DNA from: Paenibacillus rigui
Lineage (GTDB): Bacteria > Bacillota > Bacilli > Paenibacillales > NBRC-103111
Direction of reading: 5' to 3'
Assembly: GCF_002234615.1 (NCBI RefSeq)
Contig: NZ_NMQW01000025.1
Span: 1 to 64,000, forward strand
DNA length: 64,000 bases
Below are positions 32,569-40,505 of the stretch, one piece after another (position 1 is the first letter of the stretch; each line of letters starts with the position of its first letter). The notes beneath the pieces were generated by a model, which saw only the letters and a list, made by a program, of their open reading frames with translations, had not been told where the DNA came from and searched no databases. The position numbers and the translations under genes are program-made.

Positions 32569-33330
32569 ATGAAACTTTCAGGAAACACAATACTTATTAC
32601 AGGCGGAAGTGCTGGAATAGGATTAGCTTTTGCAGAGCGCTTTATAAAAGCCGGAAATACCGTCATCGTTTGTGGACGACGTGAACATGTACTTCAAGAA
32701 GCGAAACAAAAGCTTCCTAGCCTTATTACTCGTGTAAGTGATTTGGATATTGAATCTGAGCGTACAGCATTGTTTGAATGGGTAACGGCGAACTATCCAG
32801 AAGTGAATGTGTTAGTTAATAATGCAGGGATTCAACAACGCTTTCATGTGTTAAAAGCGGATGCAAAGAACAATTGGAGTTATTTCAGCAAAGAAATCAC
32901 AACCAACATGGAAGCACCCTTCCATCTCGCTATGCTGTTCGCTCCATTTTTTGCAACAAAAGAAGAGGCGGCTATCATTAACGTGACATCCGGGTTAGCC
33001 TTTACACCGTTTGCTATTGCCCCGATATATTCAGCATCAAAAGCGGCGCTTCATTCATTTACAATGAGTCTCCGACACCAGCTTTCTGAAACGTCTGTAG
33101 AAGTAATTGAAGTTGCTCCCCCGGCAGTGAATACGGATTTAGGCGGATATGGGCTGCATAGCCAAGGGGAACCGTTAGATGCCTTCGCAGATGGAATTTT
33201 CAAAGGATTAGAAGAGGGTAAAAAGGAAATTGGATATGGTACTTCTGTGAATCGCTTACGCATGTCGAGAGATGAAGTCGACGTATACGTAGAAAATATG
33301 TATAAGGCAACGAAGAACACAATTGAATAA
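32569..33330 (+). CDS. Short-chain dehydrogenase (DltE-like)
   Basis: A 253-residue SDR with TGGSAGIG, NNAGIQQRF, catalytic Ser in INVTSGLAF and YSASK. The wording resembles the DltE/YvrD-type oxidoreductases, whose substrates are unclear. GGGAGAAGAGGG precedes the ATG. It is the second gene of a MerR-SDR unit and ends at a strong bidirectional terminator shared with the convergent pectinesterase. Base composition is AT-rich like the MerR gene. Confidence 0.87.
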   Translation: MKLSGNTILITGGSAGIGLAFAERFIKAGNTVIVCGRREHVLQEAKQKLPSLITRVSDLDIESERTALFEWVTANYPEVNVLVNNAGIQQRFHVLKADAKNNWSYFSKEITTNMEAPFHLAMLFAPFFATKEEAAIINVTSGLAFTPFAIAPIYSASKAALHSFTMSLRHQLSETSVEVIEVAPPAVNTDLGGYGLHSQGEPLDAFADGIFKGLEEGKKEIGYGTSVNRLRMSRDEVDVYVENMYKATKNTIE

Positions 33331-33380
33331 TGTTTACGAGTCTATATGCATTCTTTAAAATGTATTGCTTTTACTCCAAT

Positions 33381-33425
33381 AAAAACACGAAGGCAGCCGT
33401 TTACTCGGCTGCCTTCGTGTTTTTA
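33381..33425. terminator. Bidirectional terminator between SDR and pectinesterase
   Basis: Long stem AACACGAAGGCAGCCG/CGGCTGCCTTCGTGTT with a 6-base loop, A-tract on the left and T-tract on the right. Confidence 0.88.
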
Positions 33426-33480
33426 TTGAACTAGCGTATCGATCGAGCTGCCTACTCCCTTTAATGGAGGTGCAGCAGCT

Positions 33481-34479
33481 TCACCCCGCCGGGTTCCAGC
33501 CGTCGCGGCCGGCAAGAACCCTTGGCGCAGCGTAGGCCTTGGCCTCCTCGGCGGTCAGCTGCGCCGACCAGACCACACGCTGCCCGGGGTTAGCCCCCGG
33601 CCCCGTGCTGTTGAACTCGCAGAAGACGGTCGTCTGCTCGCACTCGGGCTTATTCCAGTTGTCCCAGCCTGCGGGGACAATGTGCTCGCCCAGCCAGCAG
33701 TCCAGGAAGGCGGCCTTGGCGTAGCTGCGCCATGGCCTGCCGAGATAAACCGACTGTGCCGGCGCGTCGCTTGTGATCCGGCAGTCGTGGAACACGTAGC
33801 CGAAGCGTACGTCCTCCGGCGTCGAGGGAGCGGTCAGCCAGCCGTGGATGCGGCCGGACGGGAACTCAGCGGCGTCTTCTTCGCCAAGGCGCCGCTTCGA
33901 GAAAATCTCGCAGCGCTCGAACACCGCTGTCGCCGAACCGAATATAAAATCGATGTCCCCTTCGATATAGCACTGCTCGTAGTACTGCCGCGTATGCCGC
34001 CGCGGCGCCAGCTCGCGGGGGCCTCCGAAGAGCGCGCGCTTCACAGGAGCGGGCGGCAGGGGTGCGGTAAACAGCGTATCCTGATGCCCCAGGAAACGGC
34101 AGCCCCGGAACGCGGCGCGGTCCCCGTCTACATAAGCGGCGACTGCTTGTCCGACCAGCTCGCCGCGGCCGGCCGCGTTCTCGAAGGTCAGCTGCTCTGC
34201 GGTGAAGTCGTCGGCACCGATAAACACGGAATACGAACGGAAGGTTTCGAAATCATCGCCGTTCGGCAGTTTTTTCTTGGCATGATCATCATAGGTGAGG
34301 ATGGTATGCTCTGCGCTCTCACCGATCAGCGTAACAAATGGCTTTTCGATGTGGAGCTTTTCTTTATATATACCGTTTTTGATATGAATAATGACCCTCT
34401 CCCGGTTGTCGTCGGGAATTTGATTCAATGCTTCTTGTACAGTGCGGAAATCTCCGCTGCCATCGGCGGCTACGATCAT
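33481..34479 (-). CDS. Pectinesterase (carbohydrate esterase family 8)
   Basis: A 332-residue pectin methylesterase: IVAADGSGDFRTVQEALNQI at the start, GQAVAAYVDGDRAAFRGCRF, catalytic Asp residues in GHQDTLF and DFIFGSA, and the active-site Arg in YLGRPWRSYAKAAF. It removes methyl groups from pectin so that pectate lyase can cut. There is no signal peptide: the mature fold starts at residue 2, so it should act in the cytoplasm on imported oligogalacturonides (inference). ATG 34479 has AGGAG 8 bases upstream; GTG 34488 is too close to it. Confidence 0.9.
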   Translation of the reverse strand: MIVAADGSGDFRTVQEALNQIPDDNRERVIIHIKNGIYKEKLHIEKPFVTLIGESAEHTILTYDDHAKKKLPNGDDFETFRSYSVFIGADDFTAEQLTFENAAGRGELVGQAVAAYVDGDRAAFRGCRFLGHQDTLFTAPLPPAPVKRALFGGPRELAPRRHTRQYYEQCYIEGDIDFIFGSATAVFERCEIFSKRRLGEEDAAEFPSGRIHGWLTAPSTPEDVRFGYVFHDCRITSDAPAQSVYLGRPWRSYAKAAFLDCWLGEHIVPAGWDNWNKPECEQTTVFCEFNSTGPGANPGQRVVWSAQLTAEEAKAYAAPRVLAGRDGWNPAG

Positions 34480-34681
34480 GTCAGGCACTCCTTTTGAACG
34501 GGATGAATGAGATGCTATGGAATCCAGATTATTTTACCACATAGGGTCAAACGGCAGTCAATCCGGAGCAAACCGACAGCAAAAGGAAACGATTGTAAAG
34601 GTTTACAGAACCGAAACAGAGTGCTACCATAACAAGACAAGCCAATACACACGTGTGCAGTCAGCAGGTTAGGGGGTTCTC

Positions 34682-35866
34682 ATGGAAACTTGGAAACGGA
34701 ACTTATGGCTATTATGGATCGGATGCTTTATTACCTCGGCCAGCTTCTCGATGGTCATTCCATTTTTACCGTTATTTCTTCTTCACATCGGGGTTAGCCA
34801 GCATATTGAAATGTGGTCGGGGCTGCTGTTCAGCTCCGCTTTTTTTGCTGGGGCGCTTTCTTCCCCTTACTGGGGGGCGATGGCGGACAAGTACGGGCGC
34901 AAGCCGATGATCGTGCGGGCCGGGCTGGTGCTGTGTGTCATCTATTTGCTGACCTCGCTGGTGACGAACCCGTATCAGCTGCTGGTGCTGCGCATTTTGC
35001 AGGGCCTTCTGAGCGGCTTTATTCCGGGCTCCATCGCGTTGGTCGGCACGAATACGCCGGAGCAAAAGGTTGGATACGCGCTGTCCATGATGTCCACCTC
35101 TACGGCAACCGGCGGTATTATGGGACCGCTGCTCGGCGGGGTCATTTCTAAAATTTTTGACAACCGGATTGCATTCGCTAGCGCAGGGGTGCTCGTTCTA
35201 TTCAGTACGCTGCTTGTCATCCTCTGGGTGAAGGAAGAGAAGTTCGTACCAAGCAAGACGCGCAGCTCCGTCATCGAATCAATGAAAATGGCGGTCAACA
35301 ACCGTCCCTTGCTTGCGATTCTGGTGTTGACCATGTTTACGCAATTTTCGGTGATGACTATCGAGCCGGTGCTCCCTCTGTATATCGTTCAGATTGGCGG
35401 CTCGGTGAAGGAAGCGTCGCTCGTTGCCGGGATCGTCTTCTCTCTTGTCGGCATCGCCAGTATTCTGTTCGCCCCCCGCTGGGGCAAGCTGGCCGATAAA
35501 ATCGGCTTTCAGAAAATATTGATTATCGGCCTGCTGGTCGGCGGACTTGGCAATTTGGCGCAGATTCCGGTGCATAACCTGTGGGGCTTCTCGATCATCC
35601 GGTTCGTTTATGGTGCCTTCTTTTGTGCGGTATTTCCGGCGCTGAACGGGATGGTAGTGCGAACGACGTCGGCCGATTTCCGCGGGAGGGCCTTCGGTCT
35701 TAGCCAGACGGCGAATCAGTTGGGCGGCATGCTCGGACCTCTGGTCGGCGGGGCGATCAGTGGCGCTTTTTCGATACATAGCGTATTCTGGGTAACGGGA
35801 CTGCTGCTTATTTTCTCCATGGGACTGGCGTATTGGTCCAAAAGCCACGCCGTTCAGCCGTCCTGA
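34682..35866 (+). CDS. MFS transporter (multidrug efflux type)
   Basis: A 394-residue major-facilitator protein with about 12 membrane helices. The loop 2-3 motif is GAMADKYGRKPM and motif C-like GPLLGGVISKIFDN occurs in helix 5, typical of drug-proton antiporters; the second-half loop reads APRWGKLADKIGFQKI. AGGGGG lies 6 bases before the ATG. It is followed after 94 bases by the YpsA-like gene. Substrate unknown. Confidence 0.87.
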   Translation: METWKRNLWLLWIGCFITSASFSMVIPFLPLFLLHIGVSQHIEMWSGLLFSSAFFAGALSSPYWGAMADKYGRKPMIVRAGLVLCVIYLLTSLVTNPYQLLVLRILQGLLSGFIPGSIALVGTNTPEQKVGYALSMMSTSTATGGIMGPLLGGVISKIFDNRIAFASAGVLVLFSTLLVILWVKEEKFVPSKTRSSVIESMKMAVNNRPLLAILVLTMFTQFSVMTIEPVLPLYIVQIGGSVKEASLVAGIVFSLVGIASILFAPRWGKLADKIGFQKILIIGLLVGGLGNLAQIPVHNLWGFSIIRFVYGAFFCAVFPALNGMVVRTTSADFRGRAFGLSQTANQLGGMLGPLVGGAISGAFSIHSVFWVTGLLLIFSMGLAYWSKSHAVQPS

Positions 35867-35960
35867 TTTAAGTGTATACAATATATGGAGGTTGGCGGCA
35901 GTCACGCAATGCTGTGTCAAGCGGAAGAAGCTGCGCAAGGGTAAGGGGGTAAATGTCATT

Positions 35961-36515
35961 ATGAACCGCGTATTGGTCGTAGGCTATAAGGCATCGGAGC
36001 TGGGCATTTTCTCGCTTAAGCATCCGGGCATCGATATTATTAAAAAGGCCATCAAAAAGCAGCTCCTCGCTTTGCTCGACGAAGGGCTGGAATGGGTCAT
36101 CGTCAGCGGCCAATGGGGGGTGGAGCTATGGGCTGCCGAAGCGGTGCTGGAGCTTCAGGAGGAATACCCGGAGCTGCAGTTGGCCGTCATCACTCCTTTC
36201 ATTGAGCAGGATGAGAAATGGAACGAGCCGAAGCAGGAGTACTACCGGGGCATCGTGCGAAGGGCCAACTACATCAACAGCGTGACGAAGACGAAGTATG
36301 ACGGACCGTGGCAGTTCAAGGAGAAGAATAAGTTTCTGCTGCGCAACTCGGACGGCATGATTCTGTTGTACGACGAGGAGATGGAGGGTTCGCCGAAGTT
36401 TATGAAGGAGCAGGCGTTGAGGCTGGCAGGAGCGGATGGGGGCTACCGGATTATTCAAATTACGGCCTCGGACCTGCAGTCCATTGCCGACGAGGAGCAG
36501 CCGGACTATTTTTAA
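35961..36515 (+). CDS. DUF1273/YpsA family (SLOG superfamily) protein
   Basis: A 184-residue protein matching the YpsA family: RVLVVGYKASELGIF at the start, WVIVSGQWGVELWAAEAVLE, FIEQDEKWNEPKQEYY, and MILLYDEEMEGSPKFM. The SLOG fold binds nucleotide-like ligands; YpsA of Bacillus and Staphylococcus influences cell division and stress behaviour, but its activity is not defined. The ATG at 35961 has AAGGGGG upstream; an earlier in-frame ATG at 35892 has no support. Confidence 0.88.
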   Translation: MNRVLVVGYKASELGIFSLKHPGIDIIKKAIKKQLLALLDEGLEWVIVSGQWGVELWAAEAVLELQEEYPELQLAVITPFIEQDEKWNEPKQEYYRGIVRRANYINSVTKTKYDGPWQFKEKNKFLLRNSDGMILLYDEEMEGSPKFMKEQALRLAGADGGYRIIQITASDLQSIADEEQPDYF

Positions 36516-36584
36516 AAAAGAAACGAATTTCGCCGGTGGCTGAAATCCACCTATTTACAACCGCAGGAATCTGTGGTAACTTTA

Positions 36585-36604
36585 ATTTCAATATATATAG
36601 AAAT
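36585..36604. promoter_or_regulatory. ArsR operator 1 (upstream of the ArsR gene)
   Basis: ATTTC (36585-36589) and GAAAT (36600-36604) flank an AT core, in the context TTTAATTTCAATAT..TAGAAATA. The same pattern with identical spacing recurs before the MFS gene. Confidence 0.7.
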
Positions 36605-36646
36605 AACGAAATAACACATGAAACCATCACTAAAGGAGAGGCAGCT

Positions 36647-36928
36647 ATGGTGGAGGACAACGCAGAAACTCGTCAAGCCGTCAAAGTATACAAAGCACTC
36701 GGAGAACCGACCCGGCTGAAAATTGCCCTATTACTCACAGAGGAGAGAAATTTGTGCTGTTCTGACATTATGGGTAAGCTCGAGTCTGTCGCCGGTTCCA
36801 CGCTATCCCATCATTTAAAGCAGCTGACGGACTGTGGCCTGTTGGACCTTCGCAAGGACGGCACTTATATTTATTACAGCGTGAACCATGAAATCGCGAA
36901 GAAGTATGCACCTTATTTGTTGGAGTAA
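36647..36928 (+). CDS. ArsR family transcriptional regulator
   Basis: A 93-residue ArsR winged-helix protein: VYKALGEPTRLKIALLLTEE, CCSDIMGKLESVAGSTLSHH (recognition helix) and LRKDGTYIYYSVN (wing). The CC pair before the recognition helix differs from the classical ELCVCDL metal site, so metal sensing is not certain. ATG 36647 follows AGGAGAGG. Twin operators upstream of it and of the next gene indicate it represses itself and the MFS pump. Confidence 0.9.
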   Translation: MVEDNAETRQAVKVYKALGEPTRLKIALLLTEERNLCCSDIMGKLESVAGSTLSHHLKQLTDCGLLDLRKDGTYIYYSVNHEIAKKYAPYLLE

Positions 36929-36942
36929 TTTTTTTCGTTTTA

Positions 36943-36962
36943 ATTTCTATATTTTTAGAAAT
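36943..36962. promoter_or_regulatory. ArsR operator 2 (upstream of the MFS gene)
   Basis: ATTTC (36943-36947) and GAAAT (36958-36962), again 15 bases start to start, in the context TTTAATTTCTATAT..TAGAAATA, 38 bases before the MFS start. Confidence 0.7.
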
Positions 36963-36999
36963 ATAAAAATAACGGAGTGAGAGAGGAGTTACAAATTAT

Positions 37000-38190
37000 A
37001 TGTCTAACGCATGGAAAATTTATATGCTGGCTGTGGTCAGCTTTTTGGTTGGAACGTCGGAGTTCATCATTGCAGGCATTCTTGATAAAGTGGCGGGGGA
37101 TATCGGAGTGACGTTGGCCGCCGCCGGTCAGCTTATCACGGTGTTCTCGCTTGCCTATGCCTTTGGCACGCCGATCTTGATGGCCGTGACCTCCCGCATG
37201 GAGCGAAGGAAGCTGCTGATGTATGCTCTCGGTGTCTTCGTTGTCGGCAATGTGATTGCGGTCGCTTTACCCGGATTTGAATTTCTGGTTGCCTCGCGCG
37301 TCATCTTGGCTTTAAGTACAGGGGTATTCGTCGTAACAGCCTTGACTGTGGCATCCAAGCTGGCTCCGCCGGACAAACAAGGCAGCGCTATCGCTACCCT
37401 TGTGATGGGCTTCTCCACGGCATTGATCGTCGGTGTTCCGCTCGGCAGGGTGGTCGCTTCCTTGTATGATTGGAAAACCATCTTCGGAGGCATCGGCTTC
37501 CTCGGATTGCTCGCCATCCTAGCCGTTGCTCTCACTATTCCGCAGACGGATGGCGAAGAGCCCGTTCCGATCCGCCAGCAGCTTGCTTTGCTGAAGGAGC
37601 CTAGAATTACCGTAGCGCTTCTGATCACCTTCTTCTGGATTTCCGGCTATTCCATTGCCTACACGTACATTTCACCGTTCCTGCTTACGGTAACGGGGAT
37701 GAGCGAGCAGGGAGTGAGCGCAGGGCTGTTCGCCTTCGGTATTGCCAGTCTGATCGGCTCCAAGTTCGGTGGCTTCAGCACGGATAAATGGGGCGTGTCC
37801 CGCACGCTGGTGGGAGGTATGCTGCTTCACGCGGTTGCCCTCGTCCTCATCTCGCTTGCAGCGAAATCCCCGGCCATGATGTTTCCGCTGCTTATGCTGT
37901 GGTCCTTCTCGGCCTGGTCGTCGGGTCCGACCCAGCAATATAATCTGATTATGCAGGCCCCTGAGGCTTCCGGCATTATGCTGAGCCTGAACAGCTCCGT
38001 GCTTCAGCTGGCTATGGCCGCAGGCGCCGGTATCGGCGGCATCGTGGTAGAGCAGGTGTCGCTGACCTCGATAAGCTGGATCGGTGCTGCCGGAGTCACT
38101 GTCGCCGCTGCAACGGCTGCAGCCTCCTTCGGACGCTCCCGTGCGCTGGCCCGTCAGAAGGCGGAGGATCGCAAGCTGCAGAGGGCTTGA
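37000..38190 (+). CDS. MFS transporter (DHA1/AraJ-like efflux)
   Basis: A 396-residue, 12-helix major-facilitator protein of the sugar-efflux/AraJ-CmlA branch: FLVGTSEFIIAGILDKVAGD at helix 1, AYAFGTPILMAVTSRMERRK at loop 2-3, ALIVGVPLGRVVASLYDWKTIFG in two pieces at helix 5. Such pumps export drugs or sugars. It has its own ArsR-type operator, so expression should rise when the ArsR ligand is present. GAGAGGAG lies upstream of the ATG. Confidence 0.88.
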   Translation: MSNAWKIYMLAVVSFLVGTSEFIIAGILDKVAGDIGVTLAAAGQLITVFSLAYAFGTPILMAVTSRMERRKLLMYALGVFVVGNVIAVALPGFEFLVASRVILALSTGVFVVTALTVASKLAPPDKQGSAIATLVMGFSTALIVGVPLGRVVASLYDWKTIFGGIGFLGLLAILAVALTIPQTDGEEPVPIRQQLALLKEPRITVALLITFFWISGYSIAYTYISPFLLTVTGMSEQGVSAGLFAFGIASLIGSKFGGFSTDKWGVSRTLVGGMLLHAVALVLISLAAKSPAMMFPLLMLWSFSAWSSGPTQQYNLIMQAPEASGIMLSLNSSVLQLAMAAGAGIGGIVVEQVSLTSISWIGAAGVTVAAATAAASFGRSRALARQKAEDRKLQRA

Positions 38191-38287
38191 TGTATGATAT
38201 ACGACTCGGGCAGTGCCAATGCGGGATTTCGTGAGCCTCGACGGATCTCTGTGGAAAGCCGCAACGCATGCCTTTGGGCCCAAATCT

Positions 38288-38327
38288 AAACGCCGACCTC
38301 GTCTATGGAAGACGGGGCGGCGTTTTT
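38288..38327 (+). terminator. Terminator of the ArsR-MFS unit
   Basis: Stem AAACGCCG..CGGCGTTT with an inner CGTCT/AGACG pairing, followed by TTTTT. Confidence 0.8.
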
Positions 38328-38433
38328 CTCGTACATAATTTAAAACTTCAATAGAAGGCTTACGAAGATGTAATGCCGTGTGAAGCAGAAGGTTTATTCG
38401 TCATTGAAGGAATGGCCTCAATCAAGGCTTTTA

Positions 38434-39603
38434 TCACTTCGGCCCGGCATTCGTCTGAACGATATTCGGTACATTGGCTGCTGAATCCGGCGTGTAGCTG
38501 TAAGGGAAAGGCAGGGTGCTCGGGTACGCTGCGCCGGCTGCCGAGGTGCCGGTCGTCGCATTGTACGTATTGTTCCGCTCGTAGAACGAGTAGGCGTCTC
38601 CGCTGCTGTCCAGACCGATCTGGTTGCTCTGGTTCGTTTTGTAGAAGTAGTTGCCTTCCGAGTAGATCACGCTGCCGCTGCCGATCTGGTTCGCATTGTA
38701 CTGCTGCTGTGAGGAACCCTGTGAATTCGTACCGGACGGCGTCGTGCTGTTATCGAAGTAGTTGTTATACAGGTGGACAAATCCGCGCATCAGCGGCCGC
38801 CCCTTCATATAAGGTCCGAACCAATTATGGTGCATCGTGACATGCAGCTTGCCGCCCCCGTAAGTGTAGGAGTCGCTTGCATTAGCGCCGATGACCATCG
38901 CGAGACGCTCTGAGGCAAGATCCTGATAGGTGCCCACCCAGTTCCACAGTGGATTCGGATTCATGTTCATCCAGCTGGATGTAAAGTAGAAATGGCTGTA
39001 AGAAACGGTAACGTTATCGGAAGCCTTGGAAATCGACATCAAGTCGTCGCTTGTATTATAGATGGTACAGTGATCCACCCAAACATTGCTGGTCCGGCGG
39101 AAGGAAAGACCCAAGTAATTCGTTCCCGTGCCTCCGGGCTGAATAGCCGTCCCGCTAAGATTTTGAAGGTCGGTGATGTTGCCGTAGAACGTAATGTTTT
39201 TGATCACGATATTCTCAATGTTCGTCCCGGCAGAAAGCAGCTCCCCGCTAAATTTCAGCTGGATGTTTTGCAGCACGGCGCCGCCTCCGCTTGCTCCCTC
39301 GATCGTCACGTTATTCCAGCTGGTACTGGCGAAGGTCAGTGTGGTTAACGACGGGCCTCCGTAAATGTTGCCTTTAATAATAATATGATGCTTGCCGTTG
39401 TTGAATGCGCTTTGCAGCTCCGCGAGTGTCGTCACGGTGACGGCGGTGTCTGATGAACCGGTCGCGGTAGCGTAGCCTCCTGTGCTGGCCGCTCGTGCAG
39501 GAGTGGCCCCGAAATGGGGGATGTTCGTTGAAACCGAAGCAACGCTTAAAATGAAAAGCGTCATGACCGTGCATAGAAATGGTTTGACTCTGAAGCGCAT
39601 CAT
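38434..39603 (-). CDS. Secreted pectate lyase (polysaccharide lyase family 1)
   Basis: A 389-residue precursor with a signal peptide (hydrophobic 11-24, cleavage near ARA-AS at residue 38). The PL1/Amb_all domain shows VWVDHCTIYNTSDDLMSIS with calcium-binding acidic residues, TMHHNWFGPYMKGRPLMR with the catalytic Arg, and VHLYNNYFDNS. It cleaves de-esterified pectin outside the cell by calcium-dependent beta-elimination. Start: the first of two ATGs after GGAGGAGG. A cre-like palindrome upstream suggests carbon catabolite repression. Confidence 0.92.
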   Translation of the reverse strand: MMRFRVKPFLCTVMTLFILSVASVSTNIPHFGATPARAASTGGYATATGSSDTAVTVTTLAELQSAFNNGKHHIIIKGNIYGGPSLTTLTFASTSWNNVTIEGASGGGAVLQNIQLKFSGELLSAGTNIENIVIKNITFYGNITDLQNLSGTAIQPGGTGTNYLGLSFRRTSNVWVDHCTIYNTSDDLMSISKASDNVTVSYSHFYFTSSWMNMNPNPLWNWVGTYQDLASERLAMVIGANASDSYTYGGGKLHVTMHHNWFGPYMKGRPLMRGFVHLYNNYFDNSTTPSGTNSQGSSQQQYNANQIGSGSVIYSEGNYFYKTNQSNQIGLDSSGDAYSFYERNNTYNATTGTSAAGAAYPSTLPFPYSYTPDSAANVPNIVQTNAGPK

Positions 39604-39686
39604 TGTTCCTCCTCCATCGTATTGAAACATAACAACCACCAAGAAAGCAGTTTAACTCCTTTCTTCCATTCTCATTTACCCACATA

Positions 39687-39700
39687 GGAAAGCGCTTTCC
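39687..39700. promoter_or_regulatory. cre-like site upstream of the pectate lyase
   Basis: Perfect palindrome GGAAAGCGCTTTCC, close to the CcpA consensus with the central AAGCGCTT core, 84 bases before the start codon. Confidence 0.55.
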
Positions 39701-39938
39701 AGAAATTCAGTGTACTTGAATATTTCGATGCATGTAATATACACAATTTAACTTTTTTCAAGGGGATGCTGGAAGCCGATTTCATTCAGGAGCCTCGGGA
39801 AAGGCGGTTTATTCACCGGTTTTGGACAGAGCGTAAAGATTATTTTGACCGGAGGGATGATTATCGGACTTTTTGGTTCCGGTGAGAGGTTCCCCGCCTA
39901 ATGATCGTCTATCTAATATAGAACGCTAGGAGGACAGA
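39701..39938. other. Gap between pectate lyase and sigma factor
   Basis: No well-supported gene. A 39-codon plus-strand frame (39766-39885, MLEADFIQEPRERRFIHRFW..) looks protein-like, rich in Arg, Asp, Phe and Trp, but its ATG directly touches AAGGGG, so it is either a small protein or a gene remnant. The promoter of the sigma factor operon must also lie here. Confidence 0.25.
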
Positions 39939-40505
39939 GTGGTGGAGGATCGCAATGAGCAGCACAATGCCGTTCGGCGGCAAATTAGAAGCGTACTGGA
40001 AGGGAATAAGGAGCATTATGCTTTTATCGTGAAGCTGTATAAAGATAAGGTGTACGCTCTCCTTCGAGGCATGGGGGCGTCCGCGGCCGATGCGCAGGAT
40101 CTAACGCAGGAGACGTTCATTAAAGCTTACCGCAAGCTGGCCTCCCATGATCCGGATAAAAGCTTCCCCTCTTGGCTGTACGCCATAGCGGCTAACTTGT
40201 TCAAGGATTTTTACAAGCGAAAGCGATGGCCGGAATGTGAGCTGGACCTCAATCAGCCCGCCCCGGTTGACGGTCCGGAGGAGCAATGGCTTCTGACGGA
40301 GCAGCGGAGTGAAATCCACCGGCGGCTGGGCCAGCTTCCTGCGAATTACCGGATGGTGCTGCTGCTGCGGTATACGAATGATTTGACGTACGAGGAAATA
40401 GCCGAGTCACTGGGGATACCGGTAAGCAAGGTGCAGAACGATCTGTACCGGGCGAAAAAAAGCCTGCAAAGACGAATGGCGGCGGAGAAGGTGAACATGA
40501 GATGA
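39939..40505 (+). CDS. ECF-type RNA polymerase sigma factor
   Basis: A 188-residue ECF sigma factor: region 2 (YALLRGMGASAADAQDLTQE, TFIKAYRKLASHDPDKSFPS, WLYAIAANLFKDFYKRKRWP) and region 4 (LPANYRMVLLLRYTNDLTYE, EIAESLGIPVSKVQNDLYRA). The GTG start follows AGGAGG; a second GTG is the next codon. The stop overlaps the start of the anti-sigma gene (ATGA), so the two are translated together and the sigma is held inactive at the membrane until a signal arrives. Confidence 0.9.
   Translation: MVEDRNEQHNAVRRQIRSVLEGNKEHYAFIVKLYKDKVYALLRGMGASAADAQDLTQETFIKAYRKLASHDPDKSFPSWLYAIAANLFKDFYKRKRWPECELDLNQPAPVDGPEEQWLLTEQRSEIHRRLGQLPANYRMVLLLRYTNDLTYEEIAESLGIPVSKVQNDLYRAKKSLQRRMAAEKVNMR

Noticed and set aside
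33682..34497. A 271-codon plus-strand frame opposite the pectinesterase
   Set aside because: The minus strand encodes an unmistakable pectinesterase with catalytic motifs; the plus frame lacks any family pattern or start signal.
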